Assembly (NCBI GenBank): GCA_000333855.2
Contig: CM007348.1
Span: 684,328-748,327 of the forward strand
Reading direction: 5' to 3'
DNA length: 64,000 nt
From: Endotrypanum monterogeii
Taxonomy: Eukaryota > Euglenozoa > Kinetoplastea > Trypanosomatida > Trypanosomatidae
Under the pieces are notes generated by a model. It searched no databases. It had not been told where the DNA came from and saw only the letters and a list, made by a program, of their open reading frames with translations. Below are positions 10,225 through 20,766 of the stretch, one piece after another (the first letter of the stretch is position 1; every line of letters starts with the position of its first letter). A program made the position numbers and the translations under genes.

Positions 10225-10900
10225 CTCTAAAACTAGACGACAGGGTCGCACATGCCCCCTCCCCGCTCCGAAAAAATACCGCCTTTCCACCGCAGCTTCC
10301 CCGCAAGCCAGGGCACGCCAACGACCCACAGCCACCCCTGCCTGACAAGCGGGCCAGCAAGCACGCACGGCCAGGTCGCGGGAGATCCTCCATTTTTCGG
10401 TGGTGAACCACCCCCTTTTCTACCCGCGGCCTCGCCTTCGCAGCTGCGCCTCCCCCGCTGGAAAGGACCCGGGGGGGCCGCAAAACGGCGCCAAGCACAG
10501 GGAAAAAGGCCCAACACACCGGCGACAAAGCCAAGACCCACCCAAAAACAACACCAGCGCACGAGGCCCCGCCGAACCCGAACAGCCACTCGACAAAACA
10601 CCCACAAAGCAGGACCCCGGAGAAGCAAGCCGACCACACACACAGCAAAAAGCAGTCGTTTCACCACCGAAGCCCCACATAAATCGCTACACCGGAAGAG
10701 GGGCCAGACGCCTTTTCCAACAGAAGCCCGACGCGTCAAACCCGGAGACCCCAACGACACACCACGCCAACTGGCGCCGACACAAAATGGCCAGCCCCCC
10801 CCCACGGCAAAACAGAAGCTACGCCACACGGGATGCCACCGCCCCATTCCAAAACCCGGAAGCCAGCCAGGACAGCGTTTTCACGACGCCAGTTACCCGC
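10225..10900. other. A/C-rich, T-poor arm of the strand-switch region
   Basis: On the plus strand this stretch is dominated by C and A with very few T. Because T is scarce, stop codons are rare on the plus strand, and the minus strand is likewise largely open, giving overlapping open frames of 160-270 codons in several frames at once. Simultaneous openness in many frames and the Pro/Thr/Lys/Arg-heavy translations argue for a compositional effect rather than a gene. Strand asymmetry of this degree is typical of mutational bias around an initiation or replication zone, or of simple-sequence origin. Confidence 0.6.
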
Positions 10901-13879
10901 TGAGAACACAGTATAGGAGTTTAGACCACTTGATAATTCTGTTTTTTCAGATGTTCAAACATACCATGGCAACCCTCCGCAACATTCGGGCCAAACACCC
11001 TGTTGTCGCTTTTTTATTGCCCGGCGTATATTGTGTGGGGGCTTGGCGGGAAGCCTGACACCACCACACCACACCCCACATATCTGAAAATCTACCAATA
11101 ATGTTGAAACCCTCACCTCTAACTGGTTTGTGCTTTTATTCGGCTGACATCCCCACGACGAAGAATCATACCCAGGCTTTCTTTGAATCAAAGCACAAAC
11201 CAACCCCACACGAGGGTACACCGGAAAAAAACCGCATTAACACGGTTTTTCGGGATCGATATTACTTCCCCCCCCCATCCTCCTCTTGTCACCTCTTTTT
11301 TTGCACAGTCCCCCTGAAAAGAGAAACAAAACACTTTGAACTCTCTGCGGCTTTTCTGCAGGGCAGCTCCTCCTTCATCGTTTTTTCTGAAGTTAAAGAA
11401 CCTGGAGAGTGTTTCGCAATCGAAAACTAGAGAAGCACCAAGCACCTAATGCCCCCAATGCCGTTCCTTATATGTGGCTTGATTGGCACGTTTAGTGAAG
11501 AAGGGCAAGGACCACAATCGAAAATTCAGGCTGCTGGCATCGTGCGCGGGGTGCCGGGAAGGTGGGGGGCAAATTCGTGGTTTCGGTGATTTATACCGCT
11601 TTGTAGGGGGCCACTAGACCACAACAACTTCACTGGTCCTCATGAATTGAAACACAGCAGTCCCTTCATTTATCGATGCCCCTTTCAAGGGAGATGTGTT
11701 GGTAATGAATAGTGCCTTCAGGAAACCGATGCTGCTTTCCCGGTGCCGTAAATATAAAAACAGTGACGTGTAGAAGTTTTCGCCCGGGTCCGTCAGCGGA
11801 AAATTGTCTCGCCTGGCTGGCCTGGCACCCCTTAAAAGAGCCAGATAACGCCAAAGACGCGCCCCCTGCAAAAAAATAAAGCAAACACCACAGTAAAAGA
11901 AAAGAAAAAAGACAGCAAACCCTGAAAGAGACATAGGACCCTTCAGTCCCACCGGTGCTGGTGAGCACAAAAACCAGGAAAACATTTATATTTATATCTA
12001 TATATATATTGGGGTGGCTGGGTTCTAAAAATACGGGTGCCTAAAGCACCACGGGACAAAAGGCGCCAGCAAACAGAACCCCCGAAAAATCATGATCCCA
12101 AGGCCTCGCAACGGGAGCACAAATGAAGAAATGGTTGCCGGAAAGCGCGCGCGAATGGGATGGTCAAAGGCGTTTTTGAGGTATATAACTGTGGAGAGTA
12201 ACCCGCGCGCCGCCTAACTGTCAAGACTAAAGCTCTATTCTCGTGGTCCTTTGAAGAGAAAACCGTTACAGATGTTTGGGTCTCGTTTGGTCTGTCTTGT
12301 AGATGCCATCACGTTGCGATCAGCCATATCTTTCGCGGCAATTTTCTTGGCCGGCTCCGCGCAGAGCCCCTGGTGAGGTCAATGGGCAGGCGAAAAAAAG
12401 AGGGAACGGGGTTCCCCCTCTTTGTGTGGGAATAGCCTGGCCCACAACTGGCGACTGCTTTCTTTTGGGTGAGCTGAAATTAAACAGTGAAAGCTCTGAG
12501 AACTCCAATTTTCCGCGCATCAGAACGGCGATATTCATCACAATAAGGCTACGCTGCATCGGTCCGTCTTATTCGGGAACCCCTGGTGGAAAAAAATGCA
12601 CAAAGGGCGTCCCAGTCACAATGCTACCGGAAAAAAGCACCTTTTCGTTCTCGACAAAGTGAGAAGTCTGGCATGAAAGTCACTTTTATTTATCTTGTCG
12701 GTGGTGCTTCGAGCGTGCGCCTTATCGTGAAAAACTCGGTAGTGGATACTTTCGGCGCTGGCATGTAAGCTGTATCGTTCTTCTGTTCCTTGGGTAATGT
12801 TTCAATCGTGGTTTCCAACGCAAAAACACGCCATAACAACAAAACCAAGGCACAGTCTTTGGTTTAGACGCTGTCAAATTGATGTCACGGCTTCGAAGCA
12901 GGTTTTCCGGTTTGTCGATTCCCCGCCTCGTGTGTATTTCTCACGCCCTGGTTCCTTATTGGCAATTCTTAGGAATTTGTGGAATGCTGGTTGTTCTTGT
13001 TCCGCCGAGGAGTGTCTTTTTAGGAATCAGTTTTTCGCTCGGACAACTTTGCCAGGGGCCATTCCCTGTTGTTCGGTGATTTTTGTTTGCCCGCCGGGCC
13101 CAAAGTGAGGGTTGCCGAGCAGGAACCCTCTCTGCAGTTATTTTGCATTTGCATTTTGTTATATATATTTTTTCTCAGAAGGATGTGCCTCAGTTCTTTC
13201 TGTGTGCTGGATTTGCGGTGTCTAGAACGGTGGCCTACAAAGGCTTCCAGTTTCTAGTGGATTATGATTTGTTTGGTGGTGGGCGATGCAAATGTATCAA
13301 TTACTCGAGCCAAGAATTCTGTTTTGGGGTGCCGGGTAAAAAAAATTCAAAGCAATGTTTTCATGAAGGCATTTTCATTATTCGGGGTGACATCCACCTC
13401 TGTACGATAGCCGTCGTTATGCATCTGCTGCGTTTTTATCGCTTTTTTTTTACAGGCGGGGGCTGGTTCTTCGGTGTTCTCGCTTAGTGGTGGGGTATCA
13501 TAGGCGGCTGGATATTGTGCCAGCGATCGCTGGTGAGGCATCTTTGGTGGCGCAGTCGGGGGTGAGGTCCTCCGCTCGAATTCCAGAAAGATCACAGAAG
13601 AATTGGCTGTTCATCGAAATTGGCAGCATTCAAAGCTGGGAAGAAAGGTGCCGCACCTCGTCGCCAATTCCTTGTTAGTGCTTATCGTATTGGTAGGGGA
13701 TCGAAAATAAAGCACACGTAGTTGTTTATTCGGCAATGGGTCTCGGTTGATAGCAATTTGGGCTAGCTTCTGACAGTACGGGGATCTAGTATTTGGTAGG
13801 GTTGGGGGAAGTTTCGGTTTCCGTGGTGTTTTGAGTGAAAATGCCGACCTGAAAACTCCGCTCTCCAGTTTTTGAGAAG

Positions 13880-14095
13880 ATGATGGGGCAGGGCTCTTTG
13901 CAATGGCGGCATTTTTCTGGGGCGGGGGGGGGGGCTTCGGGGCTTTTTGGCGTTTGCGGGTGTGTGGGGGTGGGCGCCGGGTTTTCTCAGCGGTGGCATG
14001 TTCTTGTCTTGGCCCTGGGCGTTGGCGGCAAGGTGGCTGGTTGCGGTCGGCGGTTCCGGGGTCCTTGCGTAAACCAAACCCCCCTGTCAATATTT
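13880..14095. other. G/T-rich arm of the strand-switch region
   Basis: Dominated by G and T on the plus strand, including a run of 12 G at 13921-13934 broken by a single C. It mirrors the A/C-rich arm in composition, and one 10-base inverted match links them (AGGACCCCGG at 10611-10620; CCGGGGTCCT at 14056-14065), with GCCGACC/GGTCGGC close by on both sides. That is too little to prove a decayed inverted repeat. G runs here could form quadruplexes, or be base J sites, but this is inference. Confidence 0.5.
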
Positions 14096-14183
14096 TGTAG
14101 TGGTGGGGCTTGAGGCAATCTGCAACAGGTTATTAATAAGACGAGCACAAAATGGTACTGTGATTAGTGCGGGTACTGCCTAT

Positions 14184-14429
14184 ATGTGTTCAAAGCTTCG
14201 TGTCAGCGTCGACAGGGCGAGAGAAAAATACGGTCACCATGATCTCAATCGGGGGTTGAGGGATATTTTACAGAGCTGCGTTGACGTAGTGCAGCAGCTT
14301 GCAGGTAGGTTAACCGCCTGCCATTGCCTCAAGTTGCCTGCTGGGTCACATGGTGACTACAGAAGGCAAAGGCCAAAAAAGTTTTATTGCGGTAACTTCG
14401 TCAGAGGAGAATTTCAAAAGGTGGTTTGA
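14184..14429 (+). CDS. Possible small ORF in the strand-switch region (81 aa)
   Basis: Open frame of 81 codons from an ATG; the frame is open from 14100 without an earlier ATG. The translation looks more protein-like than its surroundings, with an amphipathic segment (SVDRAREKYGHHDLNRGLRD followed by ILQSCVDVVQQLAGRL). It lies on the same strand as the cullins but has no clear polypyrimidine tract upstream. No family is recognised. It may be a decayed gene, a species-specific gene or chance. Confidence 0.15.
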   Translation: MCSKLRVSVDRAREKYGHHDLNRGLRDILQSCVDVVQQLAGRLTACHCLKLPAGSHGDYRRQRPKKFYCGNFVRGEFQKVV

Positions 14430-14765
14430 GAGGTTGTTGTAAGACTGCGTGATGTGTTTCATGCTAATACACTCCGATTTATTTTCCTTCTGTTTGTAGG
14501 TCGCGAGGGAGCACCTTGGTGCATTTTCATGTCTCCGCTCGAGTCCAGGTGTGTGGTGCAAGTGATTGCTTCTCAAAAATTCTTAGTAACACATTCCCAA
14601 GACACGTGTCAAACTATGGACGTTCTTCAACTAATTTGGTTAGACACGAAGAAGGTTTAATCACTTGGTGTTCTCCTTGAGGTGTAAAAACGCATTGTAT
14701 TCCTTGCTTTTGAAGAAGATAGTTTGCATGATTCCATACGAATATCTTCCAGGAGACTGTTCTCT

Positions 14766-14766
14766 A

Positions 14767-14806
<40 letters not shown>

Positions 14807-14808
14807 TT
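14766..14808. repeat. TA dinucleotide tract upstream of cullin 1
   Basis: Alternating AT over about 40 bp with one GT interruption at 14791-14792. It lies about 380 nt before the first rightward gene, at the edge of the strand-switch region; easily melted DNA of this kind is common at such places. Confidence 0.85.
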
Positions 14809-15187
14809 CTATATCTCTCTCCATATATAAATAAAGATATATTTAAATTTCTGTATTGTGGACTTATTAATATGAGTACAAGTGTACAAAAAAAAAAAAA
14901 CGGACTTATACCTAATAAATGAGATCCAAGTTCCACCACCTGATAGAGCGGAAAGACTCTTTTTCTAAATGCTACATTTTTTAAATTGGTGAGCCCTTAT
15001 TTTCATGTTTTATCTGCCCTGCAATTTCCATTTCACTTGACGGTCATCTTTCTTTTTTATTCATTCCTTTCCATCTGGAGCGTGCTTTGATTGCTTTTGC
15101 TTCGAAGACTGCTTTTTACTCTAGGAGCAGTAATTTGTACAAAATTCTTTTCAAAAAGTGCTTTTGAGTTATTCGGAGTTTCAGAAA

Positions 15188-17491
15188 ATGAACATCTCTG
15201 AGCAGCAGGGACGGATTCAAAATTCATTTCCTCCACTCTGGAAAGAAGTCGCTAGCGTCTGCAACACCACCTTTCAGAAGTTCAAAAAACGTCCTTCCCA
15301 CGACTTATGCAAAGATTACAACAAGCTCATTAGTGAGATATGTGAAGCACACGGGCTGGTGTACGACTTAACAGCGTATCAATGTTCGAACTATCCTGCA
15401 CTTGTCCGAGGCAGCAATTCTACACCTGTCGTTGGCGAAACCGTGGAGAGCACTCAGGTGCTTGTCGTTTACTACCTTTTGCGTGAGTTGCTAAAAAAGC
15501 AAATCAATATTGTGAGGGCGACCATACGCAAAGATTCGATCTTGTCCTATTTGGACGCGTATGAACAGTACACCGCAGGGGGAAATGTCGTGAAGTCGAT
15601 TTTCACGTACCTTCATTGGACCTGGCAGAAAAAAGGCCTACCAGCCGAGCATATTATTCAGCCAACAGAAATTGTGATCGGTCATTTGTGGATGGATGTC
15701 ATTCTGACATCTGATTTGAAGGAAGCTTTCAGGGTAAAAGTGAACGAAATTGTTTCCCGCGTCAGAGCAGGAGGTCCAACCAGTATAGGCGAAATGGAAA
15801 GTGTGAAGCGACTTTCTCTCAATCTTGGATGCTCAACGGACGTACGCCTTACTTTGTACTCGTCAATAATTGAAGAAACGTACCTCAAAAGTCTGGCAGC
15901 TTACTATAGCTCGAAAAAGTTGACATTCAAGGCATTTGGTGTCGCTGAGTATATAGATGAATGTTTAATTGCCGTGGAGAAAGAAGATATATTGGCACGC
16001 TGCTTTTTGATGCGGTCTTCATACGAGCAAGTCAGCAAATGTGTTCTGCGAATTCTCATTCACGACGAGCAAAATTATCTTTTGTCTTTCTGCAAGGAGT
16101 GTATTGATCCATCTGATGGCAATGATCCGTTGTCTCGGAAGGAATCCTTGTCCTCGCTTTTCTGCCTTTTGGACGGTGACGAAGAGGAGTCATGGATGGA
16201 GGAATTGTTGACAGAGGCGGTATCAGAATACACTGATCGGGAGCTCAGCAAGACGAATGATTCATCAGATGCCACATCTATTTTACGAATTTTGAAGACG
16301 ACACAGCAAACATTTGAAAACACTATTTCCTGCATTTTTGGTCATGAACCACATCTCATTCGGGCAGTGTACAACGGAATTCAAGCGAATTTAGCCGCAC
16401 TCGAGCGACGAGCTCCAAATGAGGACAATGCAGTCAAGATTGCAAAGCGTCTTGCCAGGTACGCAGCCGAGGAAATCAAGACCATACCTATCGACGAACT
16501 ACGAAAGAAAAACAATTGGGTCGCTGTTATTTACCGTCTGTGCTCAAGGCAGGATGTGTTTCACCAATGGTACACTCGTTTTTTGCAAGAGCGCCTCTTG
16601 ACAAACATATTTTATACCGAAAAGCAGAGCGACATCCTTGTGCGTGAGGAAAGCATGCTATCGAGTCTCCTCATCAAAGACAAAAATTTTTCTTTTATTT
16701 TCAACTGCATGCGCATAGTGGCGGACTCATGCAGACACAACTCCCAGAAATCAGAGCGAATTCAGCGGCTTACAGTAAAGTCATATATATTAACGGCTTT
16801 CGCTTGGGGAGAGTCCCGCCGCTCTACTGATCTGAGCCACGCGTTGGTTCCTGCTAACTTGCAATCCATAGTTTCTCTTCAAATCGAAGCTTACGCTGCG
16901 CTCCGAAACGGACGCAGGCTCCGTTTTTCACCAGATCACTCCGGTGCTCGTTTCACCATGAGCGCACCAAACGGGTCAGAATCGTTATCGCTTCTTGTTT
17001 CATTTTCGCAGATGCGCTACTTGATGGTCATGAATGAGGTAGAGGAGTGGTCTACTGACGAGCTGTGCTCCAGAACTCGAACAAGTCTCGAGGATTGTAG
17101 ACGAGCGTTGACACCTTTTGTACAAACTGGTTTGTTGCAGGAAAATGCGCAGCACGTGTTTAATTTAGATCCAAATATCTTTGTGTCGACGAGTGCTGAG
17201 ACAGTGTACGACCTGCGCTACATTGAGCTGGGGTCTCAGCAAAGTAACCCAGAGAAAAGCAATCTTTTTCTGCGCGGTGAAAAATCTCATGTTTTATCAA
17301 TTGAGGGCGCTGTGATGCGATTGCTGAAAGACCTCGGTCCTTTGTCTCTGGATGCCATTATTAGTAACGTTTCTGCTTCATTAGGTAAGCTATCGGTACA
17401 GGGAAGAGATATCAAGCGGGTACTCGAGAAACTTGTCGAGCGAGAGTATGTGGATCGTAGCGATGACAACTGCTTCTCGTTTATACCTTAA
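15188..17491 (+). CDS. Cullin-family ubiquitin ligase scaffold (copy 1)
   Basis: 767 residues from the ATG at 15188; the open frame starts 10 codons earlier at GTG. The N-terminal half is an all-helical cullin-repeat region beginning with PPLWKEVASVCNTTFQ. The cullin homology domain follows (about 390-640) with FHQWYTRFLQERLLT, equivalent to the conserved Y..HL..RLL element, and a beta part ending SFSQMRYLMVMNEVEEWST. The C-terminal winged helix carries VMRLLKDLG with Lys714 at the usual neddylation position and IKRVLEKLVEREYVDR. Cullins bind an RBX1-type RING protein with the C-terminal half and an adaptor with the N-terminus, and are switched on by NEDD8. Which adaptor it binds cannot be read. 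It is the first gene of the rightward unit and has a SIDER-like element in its 3' UTR. Codon use is visibly more AT-rich than in genes beyond 35 kb. Confidence 0.88.
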   Translation: MNISEQQGRIQNSFPPLWKEVASVCNTTFQKFKKRPSHDLCKDYNKLISEICEAHGLVYDLTAYQCSNYPALVRGSNSTPVVGETVESTQVLVVYYLLRELLKKQINIVRATIRKDSILSYLDAYEQYTAGGNVVKSIFTYLHWTWQKKGLPAEHIIQPTEIVIGHLWMDVILTSDLKEAFRVKVNEIVSRVRAGGPTSIGEMESVKRLSLNLGCSTDVRLTLYSSIIEETYLKSLAAYYSSKKLTFKAFGVAEYIDECLIAVEKEDILARCFLMRSSYEQVSKCVLRILIHDEQNYLLSFCKECIDPSDGNDPLSRKESLSSLFCLLDGDEEESWMEELLTEAVSEYTDRELSKTNDSSDATSILRILKTTQQTFENTISCIFGHEPHLIRAVYNGIQANLAALERRAPNEDNAVKIAKRLARYAAEEIKTIPIDELRKKNNWVAVIYRLCSRQDVFHQWYTRFLQERLLTNIFYTEKQSDILVREESMLSSLLIKDKNFSFIFNCMRIVADSCRHNSQKSERIQRLTVKSYILTAFAWGESRRSTDLSHALVPANLQSIVSLQIEAYAALRNGRRLRFSPDHSGARFTMSAPNGSESLSLLVSFSQMRYLMVMNEVEEWSTDELCSRTRTSLEDCRRALTPFVQTGLLQENAQHVFNLDPNIFVSTSAETVYDLRYIELGSQQSNPEKSNLFLRGEKSHVLSIEGAVMRLLKDLGPLSLDAIISNVSASLGKLSVQGRDIKRVLEKLVEREYVDRSDDNCFSFIP

Positions 17492-17765
17492 GCCATTTCT
17501 GATCACAAAGGCCGCTGTTCCCATATCCTTGCACGATTTACAGTTTTTTTCAGAACACTATTTGCTGATTTTCTTCATGTTTGTTTATATCGATGAGCAA
17601 AACAAAAAAAACACAATGTGCATGACTCGTGGAGTCTTGTTTCCTCGAACACAAAATATTTATGTTCGTCGATCATCCAAAGCCACCGCCCTGATAGACA
17701 CACTGCCCTTTCTACACATTGCTATATTTTGTACGTTCTTTGGGGTACTGATATAAGCAGAAGCA

Positions 17766-18327
17766 CCTCTGCGTGGTATCAGGGTCCAGTACCCACTCTG
17801 TGGGGAAGCCAAGCAGCCCCCAAGCTCTCATCCAATGCTGAGCCACTTGGTGTGCTGATAGGGTCGGAGTCGCTAGAGCCTAGGGGGAGGGGTGCAAGGG
17901 GCTCCCAGTTGCTCCTCGGTTCTGATGTGGGCAGTCAGGTCCTGGGTTGCGTCGCGTCGCGGCGGCTCGTAGCTCTCGTGCGGGTCTGTTATCGACTGTG
18001 TGGTGGAGAGAGGGCCAGCGTCGCTTGAGCGTATTCCACTCGGTTCCCCGCGGCTACTGCTCGGGGACGGCGCCTGAGCCCACCCCTGTGGATGCCTCGC
18101 TTCGCGAGGAGCGCGACAGGAGGGGGTGGGGGCGGCTGTGTGGCTGTGTGCGGGGCGGGTGGGTTGGCGTTTGGCCCAGCTGCGAGTGCCTTGATGGCTG
18201 AGTTTGCCGTGTTGTGAGGCGTGTCTGCTGTTGCCTTGCACCACATAGGACTGCGCGAGTGGCAAGCTGCTGCGGGGTGCCTATCTGGACTCGCAGTGTT
18301 GTGTGGCGTAATGAACGCGTGGAAAAA
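17766..18327 (+). mobile_element. SIDER-like retroposon, family A, copy A2 (full length)
   Basis: About 560 bp, beginning CACCTCTGCGTGGTATCAGG and ending GTAATGAACGCGTGGAAAAA with a short A tail. It is in sense orientation between the stop of cullin 1 (17491) and the start of cullin 2 (18466). It is nearly identical to A3 over the shared 3' part; I found one internal substitution (T/C within the GTCGCG repeat near 17955). No clear target-site duplication was identified. The element is GC-rich compared with its AT-rich surroundings, so its edges are sharp. Confidence 0.7.
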
Positions 18328-18465
18328 TGATTTCTGCTAATTTCGCTCAACGCTCGTGAAAAATTCCCTCCGTTTTTTTTTTTTATCGTGTGGTTACTGA
18401 CGCAGGGGAATCAAGTAGACTTCATCTCAGTGAAAAAGTCTAATTTCCATTGGTGGATCAGAAAC

Positions 18466-20766
18466 ATGAGCTGTTGCCGGGAGCTGGAGCACTCCCTGAA
18501 TGATCTTTTGATCGATTCAGTTTCTTTCCCTTTTGACTTCCCTGTTTTATGGAAAGAGGTTTCCAGCAAGTGTGGAAGCATCTTACAATGGGAAGTAAAC
18601 TTTAAAGGAGAGGATGCCTCGCAGGCGATGTGTAACACAGTGATGCATACTTACCTTCTCGTTTATCATCTTGTTTCCCATCCGTGTAGCAATGCTCCTC
18701 TAGTGAAAGTGAGCGGAAAGGGCATATGGGAGGGTCAGCAGATAATGGCTGTGTATTCCCTACAGGGGCCGATTTTCGAGAACCACCTGCTCAATAATGT
18801 GATGCCATCTTTCTTTCAGGCGAATGGTGGCACCACCATACAGACCTACGTTTGCTCTTGGCGCTCCTTTCTCGTGGCTGTCGTCAACATCAAAACTGTT
18901 TTCTCATCGCTAGCTGATAAATGGTCTTTGTTGGGCTTGGATGACAATCCACTAGACAGAACAGAAGATATTGCCTTGAGGAAGTGGTCGAGTGTGGTGC
19001 TCACACCCAAGATGGTTCACCAACTTCGGAAAGAGCTCCGTGAAATTTTTGCTGTCGAGCGCGGCGGTGACAGTACGCCCGCCATTTCCTTTGCTGTGGA
19101 AATTGGAGACGAGCTGTCGATGCTTCCCGATTCAAATCATTATCGAAATATTCTGGAGGCAGACTATATTCGCGACATGTGCGATTTCTGTGTTTCAAAG
19201 GTGTGCGGCGTTATCGAGTCGGATCTTTTTGCCTACGCAAAACTCTGTTTGCAGCTAATCGAGGAGGAGTCGAGACGCGCAGAGAAGTTTCTCAGTTCCA
19301 AGGACCATGCAATAGATCGGCTGGTGGAAACATTGATAGACAATCGTATACCTGCTTTCGAAAGCAGGGAGCTTTCTGAGTGCTTCAGCTCCCTAGGGCA
19401 GCGTGAGACAGATGAGAAGCTGCAGACAATGTTCCGCTTTTTGTGGTGGAGCAAGTGTAAAGGCGCCCCTCTCATGGAGGGAATGTTCAAAGAAAGCGTC
19501 GCGCAACAGACATCGACCACGCTCAGTGGAGTTGGGCACGCGCCAGGCGAAAACGCAGATGCATACGGCGCTATCATAAAGAGCTTTGTCTCTATCATTC
19601 GAAAGTATCGTGGTGTTGTCATGTCCGTTTTCGATTACAACGGCTGCATGCTCGAGGCAATGGATGAGGGTCTGCGGTCGGGGTTTACGAGTTTGCGCAC
19701 CGTTAGCTACAAAAAAATTGCTGACCGGCTAGCGACTATCTGCAATACGATTCTGGGGAGCGCCGAATCTACGGAGCTTTGTCTGGACGATGTAGTGAGT
19801 GTGTACTACTTTTTGCCAGATTCCGAAAACAACGCAAAGGATGCTTTCCTTGTCTCCTATCAAAAACACCTTGCCAAGCGACTCCTTCTGCATCGCTATG
19901 ATGAAGTGATAGAGCAGCGCTTAATGGAGCAGTTGGTGCAGATCAAGCAGAGCCCTATCCTTTTTTGTTGCCGAAGTATGCTGAAGGCAACTAGCACTAA
20001 GAGCATATATATCGGTGCTTCAAGCGTGGATGGAGTTAAAGTGAATCCGGCCTTGCTTTCGAGAGGAACGTGGCCTCTACTCCCACATACCGTGGTTCGT
20101 TCAGGGGTATGTCCTTCCGTGCTGCGCCGTATCGAAGAAGCACAGAAAATCTGCTGCAGGCTGCGGCATGGGCAAAGGATCGAGTTTTCCGCCCCGTACT
20201 CCTCCGCAGTCATTCGTGTGCTCCGACCAGCAGGAGAATCGGTCCAGTTAAAGGTGTCGTTCTTGCAAATGTGCATCCTCGATCATTTCAACGCAAAATC
20301 ACAGTGGACAGTGCAAGAGCTGTGCGAGCAACTGCAGGTGTCTGACTCAGAGTGCTCCTTTGCTCTGAAGCCGTTGGTACGTGCCACAGTTCTAAAGTTG
20401 TCGAGTGCAATGGGCCCTAGCTCAATTGTGTCGATAGGTTCTTATGATGGTTTGGTTGGCGACGTGGTGAACGTGATGCCTCTGGAATTTCACTGCTTCG
20501 TTCACCTTGGTGTTGTTAAATCTCACGAGCACCGCGCGGCTCAGAGCGGAGCAAAGGTGAATCCTCAAAGGATGGAGAGCCAAGTCGTACATACACTAAA
20601 GCACAGCGGCCCGAAGACTGCCGAGGAACTCATGAAATATCTCACCTCAGCTATGGATCCTCTCACTGTGTCGCGTGTTGAGCTGAAGCGCGTCCTGGAA
20701 AAGCTCACTGAGCGCGGTCTTCTTGCTCGCGATGACTCGCAGCGCAAGTTTGTGTACTCACCGTAA
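18466..20766 (+). CDS. Cullin-family ubiquitin ligase scaffold (copy 2)
   Basis: 766 residues from the ATG at 18466; the frame is open for 26 further codons upstream without ATG. Layout and length match copy 1 (767 aa). The N-terminal PVLWKEVSSKCGSILQWE corresponds to PPLWKEVASVCNTTFQ of copy 1, the cullin homology element reads FLVSYQKHLAKRLLLHRYDE, and the winged helix has VVHTLKHSG with Lys712 at the neddylation position and ELKRVLEKLTERGLL. Here the homology element is closer to canonical cullins than in copy 1. The two proteins are strongly diverged, so the tandem pair is old, unlike the repeats around it. It is flanked by direct SIDER-like copies A2 and A3, about 3.8 kb apart. It probably serves a different adaptor or substrate set from copy 1. 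Confidence 0.88.
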   Translation: MSCCRELEHSLNDLLIDSVSFPFDFPVLWKEVSSKCGSILQWEVNFKGEDASQAMCNTVMHTYLLVYHLVSHPCSNAPLVKVSGKGIWEGQQIMAVYSLQGPIFENHLLNNVMPSFFQANGGTTIQTYVCSWRSFLVAVVNIKTVFSSLADKWSLLGLDDNPLDRTEDIALRKWSSVVLTPKMVHQLRKELREIFAVERGGDSTPAISFAVEIGDELSMLPDSNHYRNILEADYIRDMCDFCVSKVCGVIESDLFAYAKLCLQLIEEESRRAEKFLSSKDHAIDRLVETLIDNRIPAFESRELSECFSSLGQRETDEKLQTMFRFLWWSKCKGAPLMEGMFKESVAQQTSTTLSGVGHAPGENADAYGAIIKSFVSIIRKYRGVVMSVFDYNGCMLEAMDEGLRSGFTSLRTVSYKKIADRLATICNTILGSAESTELCLDDVVSVYYFLPDSENNAKDAFLVSYQKHLAKRLLLHRYDEVIEQRLMEQLVQIKQSPILFCCRSMLKATSTKSIYIGASSVDGVKVNPALLSRGTWPLLPHTVVRSGVCPSVLRRIEEAQKICCRLRHGQRIEFSAPYSSAVIRVLRPAGESVQLKVSFLQMCILDHFNAKSQWTVQELCEQLQVSDSECSFALKPLVRATVLKLSSAMGPSSIVSIGSYDGLVGDVVNVMPLEFHCFVHLGVVKSHEHRAAQSGAKVNPQRMESQVVHTLKHSGPKTAEELMKYLTSAMDPLTVSRVELKRVLEKLTERGLLARDDSQRKFVYSP

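Larger units (their letters stand above)
9566..15187. promoter_or_regulatory. Divergent strand-switch region (expected Pol II start region)
   Basis: Genes to the left are all on the minus strand and genes to the right all on the plus strand, with 5.6 kb between the two outermost ATGs. In trypanosomatids such regions initiate polycistronic transcription in both directions from dispersed, chromatin-marked promoters, and they often coincide with origins or centromeres. The sequence does not look like the rest of the window: an A/C-rich arm, a central AT-rich stretch with TA runs (11985-12010), a G/T-rich arm, and a long TA tract just before cullin 1. No convincing protein or tRNA gene was seen. 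No promoter motif can be pointed to. Confidence 0.8.

Noticed and set aside
10109..11058. Several overlapping open frames of 160-270 codons on both strands
   Set aside because: Openness in many frames at once comes from the scarcity of T on the plus strand and high GC. The translations are Pro/Thr/Lys or Gly/Cys/Val-heavy, and none has a domain or a supported start.
17870..18265. Open frames of 84-140 codons on both strands within family A elements
   Set aside because: They recur in each copy only because the element itself is copied; SIDER-type elements are non-coding, and the frames carry no reverse transcriptase or other recognisable domain.
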